Source: Isoetes taiwanensis (taxonomy: Eukaryota; Streptophyta; Lycopodiopsida; Isoetales; Isoetaceae). From it: a stretch of DNA of 64,000 nt. Under the pieces are notes generated by a model that saw only the letters and a list, made by a program, of their open reading frames with translations, was not told the DNA's origin and made no database searches. Location: NCBI GenBank assembly GCA_021234155.1, contig JAJEKV010000003.1, positions 20,814,386 through 20,878,385 on the forward strand, in the 5' to 3' direction. Positions 32,983-45,658 of this stretch are shown piece by piece. How positions within the stretch are numbered: position 1 is the stretch's first letter; the number at the start of each line of letters is the position of its first letter. Both the position numbers and the translations under genes were made by a program.

Positions 32983-33063
32983 TGCCTCCTTCATCATATA
33001 TTCCTGTACATTTAAGCTGTCTCTGAAATATGTAAACTTCCTTTCAACCAAAGCTTTTGTAAA
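32983..33063 (-). pseudogene. Copia-2 RNase H C-terminal fragment and polypurine tract
   Basis: The minus strand continues the copia RNase H end (KALVERKF...) from the cut at 33063 down to the 3' LTR. Bases 32983-32992 read GAAGGAGGCA on the minus strand, the polypurine tract. The fragment is separated from its upstream part by the array at 33064-57763; the 5 bp GTAAA (33059-33063) are the duplicated target. Confidence 0.88.
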
Positions 33064-34661
33064 TGTGACGCTCCCCGCACAATATACGGCATCTGCCGTA
33101 TACTCCACGGAAAATCCCCCACCCAGTGTCGTCTACTGGATGGGCCCTCCATCTATCCCGTTCTGGGGATGGCCAAAACGGTAAGGGACACGGAGGTGTC
33201 TCGCGCGCCCGTCCCCTATGGGCTCCTAACACCAGCGGAAGCATATAAACTAAATGTCAGTACTAGTAATAATACGTCTGTAGCTCAATCCATCCATCCA
33301 TAGAATCGTCAGAAGGATCAATATACCATAAAACAGGAAAGCTTCTACCCAAGCTCTGACTCATGGGGAAAGTATACTGACGGCTAGGGTCTCAAGATAG
33401 ATACAGACGGAAGTATAAACAATGGCGGGGCTGGCTATAAGACAATGGCTAAGGGTTGACCACTCCATCCGCCCCTCCTGTGCATACTTTGCAGATGGGC
33501 TAAATCGAGCTATAGCGTGACTGTAGCTGCCGGATACGCAATCTCTTGGATTCACCCTAAGAGACTACTCCAGGTTGCATCTCCCTGGTCCGATGAGGCA
33601 AGGTCGGGTTACATCTCCCCTTCCCAGAAATCAGTGATTCGATGGGCGACTAGAGGATCGTGGCGGCACACGTCCGTTCACGTCTTTAACCCCCCAAAAG
33701 CAAGAACCAGGCCGGCACCTGCAGCTCTTCAGGACCAGGGCGGCACCATTGATCCAGGGGGTGACGAACCCATGCCCGGCCCACACGAAGTGACCGACCA
33801 TAGGCCTAGTGCACTCCAAGTCCCCAGTAGCCGCGCTCAGCAGGGACTATTCCTCCATCTAGTCACTGATCCCGTTATATGGTGCTCAGTCATTCCATAA
33901 CTCCCTTAGTCCGGTGGGCTCTATGCACAGGCCGCATATAATAGGTATTATGGGTCTATCTAGAAGCATCATACATAAGGCTGCTAGGTCTCTACCCCCC
34001 TTCCCAATACATGAGGAGCATAACAAGAGATCAACCATATCATATCCATAACATATGAACAATAAGAATAAGATCTAACCTAATCACATGAATCTAACTA
34101 GGGAGTTAGGGTTCATTGATTCGGCTCATGAGGTGAAATAGTGATTCTAGGAAGGCTCTACTAGAATACATGACTCTACTTCATCCCTATATAGCTGAAA
34201 CTGCTTCAAAATACCTTCTCCTGACGCATTGCCTCCTGCTCCCAGAGTCTCCATCGATTCTTCAAGGTTCGAGATCACTGCAACTGAATCTAACACGTCC
34301 ACGCTACTTGGGCCGCTAAACCGTGCTATGCTGCAGCTTCTGGATCTTGATTCTGAACTTCGGGCGTGACAATAGCCTCAAGAGTGGGAGGAGCAAAAGT
34401 GTCTTCCGGTTTAGGTTTAGGTATTTATAGGCTAAGTTAGGGTTAGGGTTGACACCTTGCCCAATGGGATGCGAACACGTGGTCGGTTACCCCAATCAGG
34501 TAGTGCCACGTGGAGATATCCTTTCCTAAGGTTAATCAAGTTACATTTTAATGTGACTTGAACCTACCTAATTGTCATATAAATCTAAATACAATGGATT
34601 TGTATGGTGACGTGGCCCAAAATATACGTATACATACCGTATATTTTAGGGGAACGTCACA
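33064..34661 (-). repeat. array LTR A (outer, 3' LTR)
   Basis: It begins TGTGACG and ends CGTCACA. It has the short form CGTCTGTAGCTC, shared with LTR D, and lacks a further CAACTAACAA-type stretch near 33264. Confidence 0.93.
34422..34429 (-). promoter_or_regulatory. array LTR TATA box with telo-box upstream
   Basis: The minus strand reads CCTATAAATACC, preceded by AACCCTAACCCTAAC (34437-34451), a telo-box-like motif. Equivalent TATA boxes lie at 44051-44058, 53326-53333 and 57524-57531. Telo-boxes are known upstream of many plant growth-related genes; a promoter role here is inferred. Confidence 0.5.
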
Positions 34662-34674
34662 TTCTCCCTCCTTA
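34662..34674 (-). other. polypurine tract, array body 1
   Basis: The minus strand reads AAGGAGGGAGAA directly before LTR A. Bodies 2 and 3 have AAGGAGGGGAGAA at 44291-44303 and 53566-53578. Confidence 0.8.
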
Positions 34675-35680
34675 GAATAATCTTTGTCCGCAAAGATTAG
34701 AGTAAGGTTTTTCGAACCTGCATGAACTTATAAAAAACAATTATTACATTGAGATATTAGTGCTTATTTGAAATGATAACCTTCCATATATTTCATAAAG
34801 GTAGTTGTAAGAATATTCTTACAACTTATACAAAAACATTTATAAAGTTTATTATAAAGCATTATGAATTGGACACATCAATTCATAATTTAAGTTTAGG
34901 AGTTTATAGCTAGCTACAAAAATTTTAACTCCTAACTTCTCGTAATGCGCTCCCTCGATTGCTTGAATTCATTTCCTTGCAATGAGTAGCACATTACGTT
35001 AGTTTAGTTTATAATTTGTGGTTTTTAAGGGGACCACCCCCCTATTTACCTATTATACTTATACTATTTGCATACAATCATGGTCATACGGTTTAAGCTA
35101 AGAATCATTTAAGATGATTCTATCATTGCCCATGATAGTAGCGACCTTGTGCATGGCCTCCCCCACGTTGATCATGCACCCCCACTGTGCTTCATGGTTT
35201 CATGGTTTAAGCTTAGGAAACATGCAGTTGAATCCTTCATCGCCCATGATCACGTTTATTTTACATGACCCCCACTATATGGTCATGTGCACTTGCAGTG
35301 CGTGATGGCGTAGAGAACGTCATTTTGAAGATCTCATCATCGCCACACTCTCTTCTAGACTTATCTAAACCGCGATAATACATACATGCATACTTCTACA
35401 TGACCCCCCTATGGTCATGCGCACTCACGGTGCGAGATGGCATAGAGAACACATAAGGTGATCCCATCATCGCCATAATACAATGCTTAAGCGTATGCAT
35501 CTTAGCTAATCTAGGGTGCATACGCTTTACCTTTTAAGCGATAACATACCAAGACATCCACTATCTAATGGACCGCTGGCGTCGACCGATTCGAAGATGA
35601 CTTGGCCTTCAAATTGGTCCATAAATTGTGGATACTACCTTACTAATCTTGTTTCAACACCCCCGTTTCGTTTTCCACCG
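34675..35680 (-). other. array body 1, 3' non-coding part
   Basis: No domain is seen. The region holds repeated text such as CATGACCCCC(A/C)CTAT with GAGATGGCATAGAGAAC near 35260-35450, present in all three bodies. Confidence 0.5.
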
Positions 35681-35914
35681 TCAAGTGTTTCCACTTGACT
35701 CTGTACTAAAGGAACTGAGACTTTCTTGTTTCTCACGTGGAAGACCTTGTGAATTTTTCAGATGAGCGGGTAAGTCGAGTTTATAAGACTGATTCCCAAG
35801 TCGCTCGATAATCTTAAATGCCCGCGCCCATCCTGGAGCAAGTTTCTTACGATTGCTAATTCTGAGCTTGGCTTGCTTCAGTTTGACCTTGAGCCAAACT
35901 ATATCTCGCAACAA
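35681..35914 (-). pseudogene. array body 1, integrase C-terminal domain
   Basis: The frame has VWLKVKLKQAKLRIS, KLAPGWARAFKIIERLG and YKLDLP, the gypsy integrase C-terminal GPF-type domain just before the chromodomain position. It runs into unrelated residues because about 110 bp present in bodies 2 and 3 are missing here near 35733. No chromodomain is visible. It is a relic. Confidence 0.8.
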
Positions 35915-36182
35915 ACTCCCGAGGAGTTCTATGTCTATCAGCTAGACTCTTCTGACGTGCCCTTGTTAGTGGAAGATATCGTCACACTTCCTCTTCAAGC
36001 TGCTACATATCTACCAGAAGTTGTTGAGAAACGTCCACCTTGGACACCGGATTGTGCCACATGTCTAGGGACAAGTATTGCTATACGCAATTGATCATGA
36101 AGGGAGACATCTTTGATGACTCCTGCTTCGTACTATTCTAGGCAATTCGAGTAGGTGGATATAATCGGTCCCTTTGAATTGC

Positions 36183-36682
36183 TTATTCTGAATTTAGTTT
36201 CTCAACATGACCTCCCATACTTGCTCCCATATTCTGTTGGTCCATTGCATTGCTCATTTGTTTGCTGAACTCATCCATCACTTGAAGTTCATCACTTGGC
36301 GCTGATGAACTTCGAATCTTTATCGGAGACGATCGCCCTGGGCATTTCATGCAATCTAAAAAATTTCGCTTGCAATTTAGCAAGGGTGTATCTAGATCTG
36401 TGTTCATGGTTCGACATGGTGGACAATGTGCCATCTTTGATAACTTGTCGATCACTGCCATTAAGGCATGATGCCCCTAGCCGTTCGAGGAAGACTCGTA
36501 ATGGAATCCATACTTACCGCTTTCCACTTGGCGTCTGGCACCGCCAAAGGCTCCAAAAGCTCCCGGGATTCGGAGTTGTTCTGTTTTTGTTGCTGGCACA
36601 ACTGACCTGCCGAATAGATGGCGATGGCATTCTTCATACCGGGCCAAAAGTAGATACTTCTACTCATGAAATCGGTTTGCAA
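36183..36682 (-). pseudogene. array body 1, integrase zinc and core region
   Basis: Frame 36682-36461 has SIYFWPGMKNAIAIY, a Cys-x-x near CQQQK, LEPLAVPDAKWKAVSMD and SLPRTARG, the usual end of the H2C2 domain and start of the core with the first catalytic Asp. Frame 36461-36183 follows with AVIDKLSKMAH and a degenerate rest without a clear Glu. Frameshifts break it, some at CAG/CTG sites that differ among the bodies. Confidence 0.75.
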
Positions 36683-36780
36683 AAAGATTGCATGGCCGAC
36701 AGTAGGCTTATTATACGTGACATGTAAGATTGGCTTTCTTACTCTTGATGCTTCAGGTACATATGACTTATTCTTATGGT

Positions 36781-37450
36781 CTAGAAGATTGCCTTCCTTT
36801 TAAAAATTATTGAAGGTCTCTCTTTCTTATATATCCTTGCGCTCTTGCAAAGAGTAGCCCACTCATGGTTGAATTCCATGCTAGATGGTGTAGCTTCTTG
36901 TATCTTCTTGCCACAATCGCTTGATAATGTAAATAAGTCATTGCAGCACACTTTGATCTCCAATGGTCGGTGAGGAAGTGCATAAGCAGCTACAGTCATT
37001 CCACCCTTGATGTTGCAAAAATGGCACTTCAAAACTTGATAAACAAGTGGTGCCATCTTTTAACTTCTTTAGGACTTTCCTCAAATGGAGTGCATGCTCC
37101 TCCATTGATTTGATATAGCTGAACTCGTCTAAGTCTCTGAAGTTGTTGTTCTTCAATTGCTTGTAAGTCGATGTAGCATTAGATAGACCAAAAGAGCATT
37201 ACTTGTAAAATCATGGTGCCCATACCGCGTTCTAAAAGCGGTGTTATGAATATCTTTCTCCACGATTCTTATTTGATGATAGCCCTCGCTTATGTCAATT
37301 TTTGGAGAAGAATCTTGTTCCTTGGAGCTGATCCATTATATCGTCTACTTGCTAACCTGCCGGTGGTTGATATACATCTTTTGACTTCCATCCTGGCCGA
37401 ATGGATTCTAGCTCAAGCCACTTCTACAATTTCTTCTTGAGCACTGCTAA
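36781..37450 (-). pseudogene. array body 1, reverse transcriptase relic
   Basis: In successive minus frames I read DDIMDQLQG (37348-37321), [13 protein letters not shown] (about 37300-37262), FRTRYG (about 37240) and then SYIKSMEEHALHLRKVLKKL (37120-37060), followed by FEVPFLQHQG. These are the gypsy RT blocks from the first catalytic Asp to the region after YxDD. The YxDD itself is not readable. Body 2 has [10 protein letters not shown] at the same place, so the two copies differ by local indels. Confidence 0.8.
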
Positions 37451-38580
37451 CTCTTAAGTGCTCATTCTATAACAAGCTTTACTGGTTGACTCTGCATCTG
37501 GTGCAAGAGTATTTGGACACCTCCGTCTATAGGCCAAAAGCTCTCAAATCATCCGGTAATATATTATGGACTTTTGATTAGTTTTGCAATCGGCCTAAGC
37601 AACTGTTTGTAAATAGCTTCTTCCTTCTTACTCTTGTTGTCGGGGTGGACGGTTTCTAGCTGACGTATGTATGCGATCTCATCCCTCTTGATGCACTTAA
37701 GTAATTGCTTCTTCGACATACATTAGATGTCAGAATTTACTTGACTTAATTATGAAGTACTTGCCATTTGGTGCTAAGATAGACATGTCTTGCTTATGGT
37801 AATCACTTATTGCCTTGGCCGGCTTTAAATAATCCATGTCTATTATGAGGTTGTAGTTGCCGATGTCTCTAACTTTGGTGCCGATGCTTAACTTTTCTCT
37901 GCTTAAAGTTGACGTCGAACTTGACCCTTGTTCATTCGCTGTTGCTACTTGCTCAGCCTTGCCATAATTACTGGCCTAGATTTAGACTTAAGAGTCTTGA
38001 TCTTAAAGATGTACGTCATCTAGGTAGTGCAAGGTTGCATATAAAGAATTATTTATATAAATTCGATAGTCACAAGCTTTTGTCGAGAGGACATTTCCTT
38101 TGGACACAAAAGACTATGCAATTAAATTGTTATTCCTGTTTTAGATTTAATCTATACTCTAGAATTCCCTCTTTCTTAATCATTACACTCTTGAAATAGT
38201 CCCACCTTTGAGTTGATGTCATCTAAGAAGTTGGCAGACTTGTTAGATTGCTTCTTGTCATCGGGTCGGATTATTCCTTATAGTGTGGAGGTACTCGTCA
38301 TATACATGGTCAATGGTTATCCTATTATTGAATCCTTCTTAGCAAGGTGATCATGCTCACAAAGAGGTTTCAATATGTTGGATACCTATCAACAATTGTA
38401 TATAATTTAAGTTACTCCATACGTTTTCCTTTCCAATCTTTGAGGCTCTGCTCAATTCTTGGGCCCATCCTTTCGAAAATGACAAAAGTCTACACGAAAT
38501 TTCGTCCCAATCCCATCATGGATGCTATCATCCATAAGTCTAAGATATTCACTATTTGACTCTAGGTCCCCCCCAGCTTG
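37451..38580 (-). other. array body 1, degraded protease-RT linker
   Basis: Short minus-strand pieces such as RDEIAYIRQLE near 37680 suggest former pol coding, but no catalytic protease motif is readable. Confidence 0.4.
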
Positions 38581-40186
38581 TTAAAAAGCTGGTGTACTCG
38601 TTAGCCGTTGGAGTAGCAAATTGATGTTTCCTGATGTCGTTGGAAGGTCTGATCTCCTTGATTTTGCTGCATAATTCTTTCCTTGGCATTTCCCTTTTGT
38701 CAAACATCTTCTATTTGTGCTCCCTTCGATGTTGATGTTGACTTTTCTGATTTGGGGAGGTATGCATGCTCGTGAACTTGATGACGTAGTTGACGACGTA
38801 AGGTCCTGATGTGTCATCCCAAAATTTGAAGGTTATGTTCTCCCTTCTTTTCTTTTCAAGATTTAAATGTTTCCGCATCCATGTGCGAGATCTATGACAT
38901 TGCAGTAGTCAATTATTTGTGGCGGTCTTTGGTCCCTCGTGGTGCTTCTTCTTGTTGCTACTTGGTCTCCAAGATTCTGAGGCTAGAAGAACTTCTTGAT
39001 CTTTCCATACAGAGATGATGTTGTCGAGGTTGGTGTAACAACTTTGGATAATCGAAGCTGATGACGAAGAAGTCGGTTGCATTGTGGTCGTACTGCTATC
39101 CTTGGGCAGTTTGGCCTTAATGGCTTGTAATTCTTGATTACTCATAGCATCTCTGCTTGGAAACTAGATCAGACACTGGCATCGGCCTGAATGTCTGAGA
39201 TTGATGCCCTTCCTAAGAGATGTATTCAGTCTTATCTTCTTAAAATCTCATTTTGTAACCAGTCGATGAAGTTATCTACTTGCTGGTGGCGGGACTGTAA
39301 CAATAGTCGTCGATGTGGAGCCCTTTTCCAAGACAATATGACACATTGGAGAATATTTTTAACTAGGAAATATTCATCCCTTCTAATGTGATCAATGGTA
39401 ATATTGCCCTGCTGCCCATTGGCTGTTGAATAGCCCTTTTTGGCAGCTCATTTGTTTACTCTTGATGTCTCAATCATCCTTCCTGTAGTCTGGCTCTCCT
39501 ATTTTTCGACTTGATCTTTGGCCTGTGGAAGTTTCCTCCCTAATGTTGCCCTCTGCTTTCAATTCCTCGATGTTAATGAGCGACTCTCATGTTGAGGGGT
39601 CGAGGATCTGCAACAAGGGTTTACCTGGCCTATTTGTCTGCCCTAAGGTGCACTGAGCAATTGATACTACTACCAATAGTAATTATTTATGTCTACTGAC
39701 TTTAGCGTTCTTGTATTTGTGATGCCCTGTATCTAATCTAAGCTCAAATAAACATCCTAGCATTTGGCACTAGGGTAATTTACTTATTTACTGTCATCGG
39801 TGACGGAGAATTATGTTTATGACCATACTTGGTGTGTTGAGCTGAAATACCTATGTAGAATGAATTTCTGGACAATTATCTATGATATCAAAGGTATGGC
39901 AGAAGACACTTGTTAATGGTGCATCTATAATGTGTGTTGGTGTGTCAGACCAGCGTATGGCACAATTTCTAAGCTGGGTTGCTACAAAAAAAGTTAATTA
40001 TACTATCATTGTAGACAAGAAGACACTTAGCAAGATAACATCGATCACTAAGCTTAGATGAATGCAAATGCGGTCTCTATCTGGCTTTAGGATCTTGGTT
40101 GTAACTCTAAAAGACCTTGGATATCACTATTTTCTAAGATATTTAACTTAAATATAACTAAGGTTTACAATTTAAACATAAACGAT

Positions 40187-40260
40187 GCCCGCCCTCAGTG
40201 GTTGGCACGGGGGGGTTTGGAGGGGTTCATCCCTGTGGGTGGGAGGTTCGATTCTGGATA
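40187..40260 (+). repeat. tRNA-derived SINE head inside array body 1
   Basis: CCCTCAGTGGTTGGCACGG resembles a Pol III A box, and GGTTCGATTCT (40245-40255) a B box, in plus orientation, opposite to the host element. The same text sits at 49908-49981 in body 2, so the insert predates the amplification. Confidence 0.6.
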
Positions 40261-40402
40261 ACGCGGGAATTCTTTTAAGATGAGGTTCAAATGGATTGGA
40301 AAACTAGAATGGAGTGATTCAAGCTACTAGAATGCAGAGAAGATAGCTAGAATATGCATAGCAAACTTTTTACGTTTTCAAGCTCAAACTCGGTATGCCA
40401 GT

Positions 40403-40457
40403 CACACCGCGCGGATGGCTCTTCCGAGCCCCTCAGAACCCCATTTGGCGCGGTGTG
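40403..40457. repeat. inverted repeat downstream of SINE head, body 1
   Basis: Perfect 10-bp arms CACACCGCGC and GCGCGGTGTG enclose 35 bp. An identical pair lies at 50126-50180 in body 2. Confidence 0.75.
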
Positions 40458-41145
40458 CCCAGAATGGACTTTCTTGCCATAGTTGACTTTTCAAATTTTC
40501 ATAAAATTTTAATTTTAACAAGTAATAAGACATCTTTATATAGTTTTAGAATCAAAATCACAAAATTTTTTAGATAATTATGTAACTACCTAGAACTTTG
40601 CCTCTCTAATTTTTCTTCTCGTACTCGATGTTTTGCTTCAGCTTATACAACTTCTCGCCTGTCTTGAAGTTCTTTGGTGGCTTGGGCCACATCAAGTATG
40701 GTGGCAGAGCATTTGGGTCCGACTGATATTCGGCTTCCTCACCCTATTTTTCTTCCTTCAGCCTCCTGCTCTAGGTCTTGTCGGTGTGGTTCTACCTTCT
40801 CCAACTCGTTTTCCTCCGGTTCGTCGTGTTGTGGTTCTCTAATGATCACGTTCTCCCTCTGCCGATCTGACGCCTTTTTGTGTGCTTCTCCCTTGCTTGC
40901 CTCTCTTCTTCCCATTCGGCAATTTTCTGCTTGCCTTTACTTTTCTTCTCTTTCGTACTCTTGCTTCTCCTGATGCTCTTCTTGCTGGAGTTGCACCTCT
41001 TGCTGCTGGAATTGCTTCTGCTGCTGCTGGGATCGCTCCTGCTGCTGAGATTGCTCCTCCTGCTGGGGTTGCACTGCTGCTGCTGGTCATCTTCAGAAGG
41101 GGACCGTACGATCTCCTTTTTCTTCCAAGTTTCGTGAGGATTCAC

Positions 41146-42158
41146 ATGAAGTGGTAAGCAGCTGCTCCTCCATAGAGTGACATGATTTGTCTGAAGAGCT
41201 GGAGTCGGCGCGAGTGCTTTAACATTGAGTCACAAGATGGGGCTTCCATTCTTCTTGGCTGCCTATTCGGTCCTCCCAAGAACTTGGATTCTTTGGTGGT
41301 GCCCTCTTCGAGAGTTCTTGATTGTTGACGATGTCTATTCGTCGATCTTAGAGACTGTTTATTCGGTGCGCACTCTCTGGCAGCTTCGAAGATTACTGCT
41401 AAAACGCCTTATAAGGGCAAAGGAGAGGTTTGGACTACAATTTGGGAGCTTCTAAGGAATAGGGGTTCTTCTTTAAACTTTTAAACTTCAATGATTATAA
41501 CTATTAGTTATTAGTTAAAGTAGTTTCTCTAATTATTTAGCTACCTTTCAATATGTTTCTATTTCTTTTTGGCTAAATATTGATCATTTCGCGCCATTTT
41601 CTTTGCAAGTTTCGTATTGAGCGATTCCTCGTTCAATTTTTACTTGTAAGATGGGGCTCATGAACAACTTTGAGCTTAAATTTACTAGAAGGTTTCTTTT
41701 TACTCTGTCTTCAAATTTAGCTTACCCTAACAACTAGATCTAACTTGCTAACGACCTTCTAACAGTGGGGGAAAAAAAATCTCCCACCTTTTTTTGTTCA
41801 TATTTGGGAATTACCCCCAATTTTTCTATTAGGCTAGTTAGCTACTTAGGGTAATGGTTAGCTCCTTGGTTGGTAAATTATGAGTCTACGCCATTTTTCA
41901 CTGGGATCTTGGAATTGGTCGATTCTTCGACCCATTTTATGTGAAATTTGATGTAGATGCATAATTTCCACTCCAATTTTACTAGAAGATTCATTAGACT
42001 CATTCTTTATCCCCTTATCCAAAACTTAATCTAACTCTATGACCCTCCTATTGGGGAAAAAAATTTCTCCCACTATTCGAGGTTCCAGGTTGGAATTCCC
42101 ATTCCATTCTTTTTTCTAGGTCAATTAGTCTATTAATTCAGGGATATGGTCAGTGCTA
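41146..42158 (-). other. array body 1, 5' leader and gag start region
   Basis: No clear domain is visible. Frames on the plus strand here are antisense shadows. Confidence 0.4.
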
Positions 42159-42178
42159 GTTCTTGGTCAACCAAGAAC
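42159..42178 (-). promoter_or_regulatory. palindrome next to array primer site, body 1
   Basis: GTTCTTGGT, a 2-bp centre and ACCAAGAAC form a perfect inverted repeat one base from the primer binding site. Copies lie at 51904-51923 and 56117-56136. Palindromes beside primer sites can serve RNA dimerisation in retroelements; that role is inferred. Confidence 0.6.
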
Positions 42179-42179
42179 A

Positions 42180-42193
42180 TGGCTCTGATACCA
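42180..42193 (-). other. primer binding site for initiator tRNA-Met, body 1
   Basis: The minus strand reads TGGTATCAGAGCCA one base inside LTR B. Confidence 0.92.
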
Positions 42194-42194
42194 T

Positions 42195-44290
42195 TGTGAC
42201 ACTCCCCGCACAATATACGGCATCTGCCGTATACTCCACGGAAAATCCCCCACCCAGTGTCGTCTACTGGATGGGCCCTCCATCTATCCCGTTCTGGGGA
42301 TGGCCAAAACGGTAAGGGACACGGAGGTGTCTCGCGCGCCCGTCCCCTATGGGCTCCTAACACCAGCGGAAGCATATAAACTAAATGTCAGTACTAGCAA
42401 CTAACAACAATAATAATACGTCTACCTCGAAGGGTAGCTCAATCCATCCATCCATAGAATCGTCAGAAGGATCAATATACCATAAAACAGGAAAGCTTCT
42501 ACCCAAGCTCTGACTCATGGGGAAAGTATACTGACGGCTAGGGTCTCAAGATAGATACAGACGGAAGTATAAACAATGGCGGGGCTGGCTATAAGACAAT
42601 GGCTAAGGGTTGACCACTCCATCCGCCCCTCCTGTGCATACTTTGCAGATGGGCTAAATCGAGCTATAGCGTGACTGTAGCCGCCGGATACGCAATCTCT
42701 TCGATTCACCCTAAGAGACTACTCCAGGTTGCATCTCCCTAGTCCGATGAGGCAAGGTCGGGTTACATCTTCCCTTCCCGGAAATCAATGATTTGATGGG
42801 CGACTAGAGGATCGTGGCGGCACACGTCCGTTCACGTCTTTAACCCCCCAAAAGCAAGAACCAGGCCGGCACCTGCAGCTCTTCAGGACCAGGGCGGCAC
42901 CATTGATCCAGGGGGTGACGAACCCATGCCCGGCCCACACGAAGTGACCGACCATAGGCCTAGTGCGCTCCAAGTCCCCAGTAGCCGCGCTCAGCAGGGA
43001 CTATTCCTCCATCTAGTCACTGATCCCGTTATATGGTGCTCAGTCATTCCATAACTCCCTTAGTCCGGTGGGCTCTATGCACAGGCCGCATATAATAGGT
43101 ATTATGGGTCTATCTAGAAGCATCATACATAAGGCTGCTAGGTCTCTACCAAGGTGGTTAAAAAACCCGTTTTTTATTCATAAAAATCTTCTATAAACAA
43201 TCCGTACGTACTCTAAAAGATTTTTATGGAATGAGATAGCCAAAAAAAAATAAAAAATAAAAAAATGCCCCTAATTTTTTTGTGCACATTAAGGTTTAGG
43301 GTTTGAATGTTTAGAATTAAGGTTTACAGGGGTTAGAATGTTTAGGTTTAGGGTTAGAATGTTTAAATTTAGGTTTAGAATGTTTAGGCTTACATTGTGT
43401 ACACTTAGGTTTAGGGTTAGAATGTTGAGAATTTAGGATTACAGGTTTAGAATTTAGGTTTAGGGTTAGAATTGTAGGCTTACAGGTTTAGAATTTCATA
43501 TTGTAATAATTTCTATAAAATTTGTATTCTAAGGATTTTTATATTTTTTTAAAAAACCTTTAAAAAATCTTTGCATACGGATTTTTAAGGTACGGATTTC
43601 TAAGTACTCAACTACCTTCTCTACCCCCCTTCCCAATACATGAGGAGCATAACAAGAGATCAACCATATCATATCCATAACATATGAACAATAAGAATAA
43701 GATCTAACCTAATCACATGAATCTAACTAGGGAGTTAGGGTTCATTGATTCGGCTCATGAGGTGAAATAGTGATTCTAGGAAGGCTCTACTAGAATACAT
43801 GACTCTACTTCATCCCTATATAGCTGAAACTGCTTCAAAATACCTGCTCCTGACGCATTGCCTCCTGCTCCCAGAGTCTCCATCGATTCTTCAAGGTTCG
43901 AGATCACTGCAACTGAATCTAACACGTCCACGCTGCTTGGGCCGCTAAACCGTGCTATGCTGCAGCTTCTGGATCTTGATTCTGAACTTCGGGCGTGACA
44001 ATAGCCTCAAGAGTGGGAGGAGCAAAAGTGTCTTCCGGTTTAGGTTTAGGTATTTATAGGCTAAGTTAGGGTTATGGTTGACACCTTGCCCAATGGGATG
44101 CGAACACGTGGTCGGTTACCCCAATCAGGTAGTGCCACGTGGAGATATCCTTTCCTAAGGTTAATCAAGTTACATTTTAATGTGACTTGAACCTACCTAA
44201 TTGTCATATAAATCTAAATACAATGGATTTGTATGGTGACGTGGCCCAAAATATACGTATACATACCGTATATTTTAGGGGAACGTCACA
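42195..44290 (-). repeat. array LTR B with MITE insertion
   Basis: It is 2.1 kb because a 468-bp element sits at 43151-43618. It has the long form CTACCTCGAAGGGTAG near 42421, shared with LTR C. Confidence 0.93.
43151..43618. mobile_element. 468-bp MITE with telomere-like minisatellite
   Basis: The ends AAGGTGGTT and AACTACCTT form a short inverted repeat, and the flanks CTCTACC (43144-43150 and 43619-43625) are a 7-bp duplication, or 8 bp if the ends are shifted by one. The element is absent from LTRs A, C and D. Its interior repeats GGTTTAGGGTTAGAATG-like units, related to the plant telomere motif TTTAGGG. No transposase is encoded. The superfamily is uncertain. Confidence 0.85.
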
Positions 44291-45466
44291 TTCTCCCCTC
44301 CTTAGAATAATGCTGTCCGCAGCATTAGAGTAAGGTTTTTCGAACCTGCATGAACTTATAAAAAACAATTATTACATTGAGATATTAGTGCTTATTTGAA
44401 ATGATAACCTTCCATATATTTCATAAAGGTAGTTGTAAGAATATTCTTACAACTTATACAAAAACATTTATAAAGTTTATTATAAAGCATTATGAATTGG
44501 ACACATCAATTCATAATTTAAGTTTAGGAGTTTATAGCTAGCTACAAAAATTTTAACTCCTAACTTCTCGTAATGCGCTCCCTCGATTGCTTGAATTCAT
44601 TTCCTTGCAATGAGTAGCATATTACGTTAGTTTAGTTTATAATTTGTGGTTTTTAAGGGGACCACCCCCCTATTTACCTATTATACTTATACTATTTGCA
44701 TACGATCATGGTCATACAGTTTAAGCTAAGAATCATTTAAGATGATTCTATCATTGCCCATGATAGTAGCGACCTTGTGCATGGCCTCCCCCACGTTGAT
44801 CATGCACCCCCACTGTGCTTCATGGTTTCATGGTTTAAGCTTAGGAAACATGCAGTTGAATCCTTCATCGCCCATGATCACATTTATTTTACATGACCCC
44901 CACTATATGGTCATGTGCACTTGCAGTGCATGATGGCGTAGAGAACGTCATTTTGAAGATCTCATCATCGCCACACTCTCTTCTAGACTTATCTAAACCG
45001 CGATAATACATACATGCATACTTCTACATGACCCCCCTATGGTTATGCGCACTCACGGTGCGAGATGGCATAGAGAACACATAAGGTGATCCCATCATCG
45101 CCATAATACAATGCTTAAGCGTATGCATCTTAGCTAATCTAGGGTGCATACGCTTTACCTTTTAAGCGATAACATACCAAGACATCCACTATCTAATGGA
45201 CCACTGGCGTCGACCGATTCGAAGATGACTTGGCCTTCAAATTGGTCCATAAATTGTGGATACTACCTTACTAATCTTGTTTCAACACCCCCGTTTCGTT
45301 TTCCACCGTCAAGTGTTTCCACTTGACTCTGTACTAAAGGAACTGAGACTTTCTTGTTTCTTAAGGTCTTTGACAAGAATATCTCGGAATTATTTCACTT
45401 TGTTCCTCAGTCATCTCTACTAAGGTTGAAGTCTCCAAAACCTCCTCTAGGTTTGGATTATGCCTC

Positions 45467-45658
45467 TTAAGTAGCCTCACGTGGAAGACCTTGTGAATTT
45501 TTCAGATGAGCGGGTAAGTCGAGTTTATAAGACTGATTCCCAAGTCGCTCGATAATCTTAAATGCCCGCGCCCATCCTGGAGCAAGTTTCTTACGATTGC
45601 TAATTCTGAGCTTGGCTTGCTTCAGTTTGACCTTGAGCCAAACTATATCTCGCAACAA
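45467..45658 (-). pseudogene. array body 2, integrase C-terminal domain
   Basis: Same domain as at 35681-35914 (KLAPGWARAFKIIERLG), ending at a stop at 45467. Confidence 0.8.

Larger units (their letters stand above)
38581..41145 (-). pseudogene. array body 1, gag region relic
   Basis: Several short minus frames lie in gag position, between the primer site and pol. The best is 41145-40846, with a Ser/Gln-rich tract, KSKGKQKIAEWEEERQARE and basic ends. The CAG-rich part (41000-41095) would give poly-Gln in one frame. No CCHC knuckle is found. The segment also contains a SINE-like insert at 40187. Gag identity rests mainly on position. Confidence 0.45.

Noticed and set aside
32660-33000. Copia-2 LTR at 32.3 kb as a solo LTR
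   Set aside because: Its CTTCT duplication partner lies at 62408-62412 and the RNase H end adjoins it, so it is the 3' LTR of the split element.
43280-43500. Interstitial telomere tract
   Set aside because: Motifs are degenerate and confined to a MITE with its own ends and duplication.
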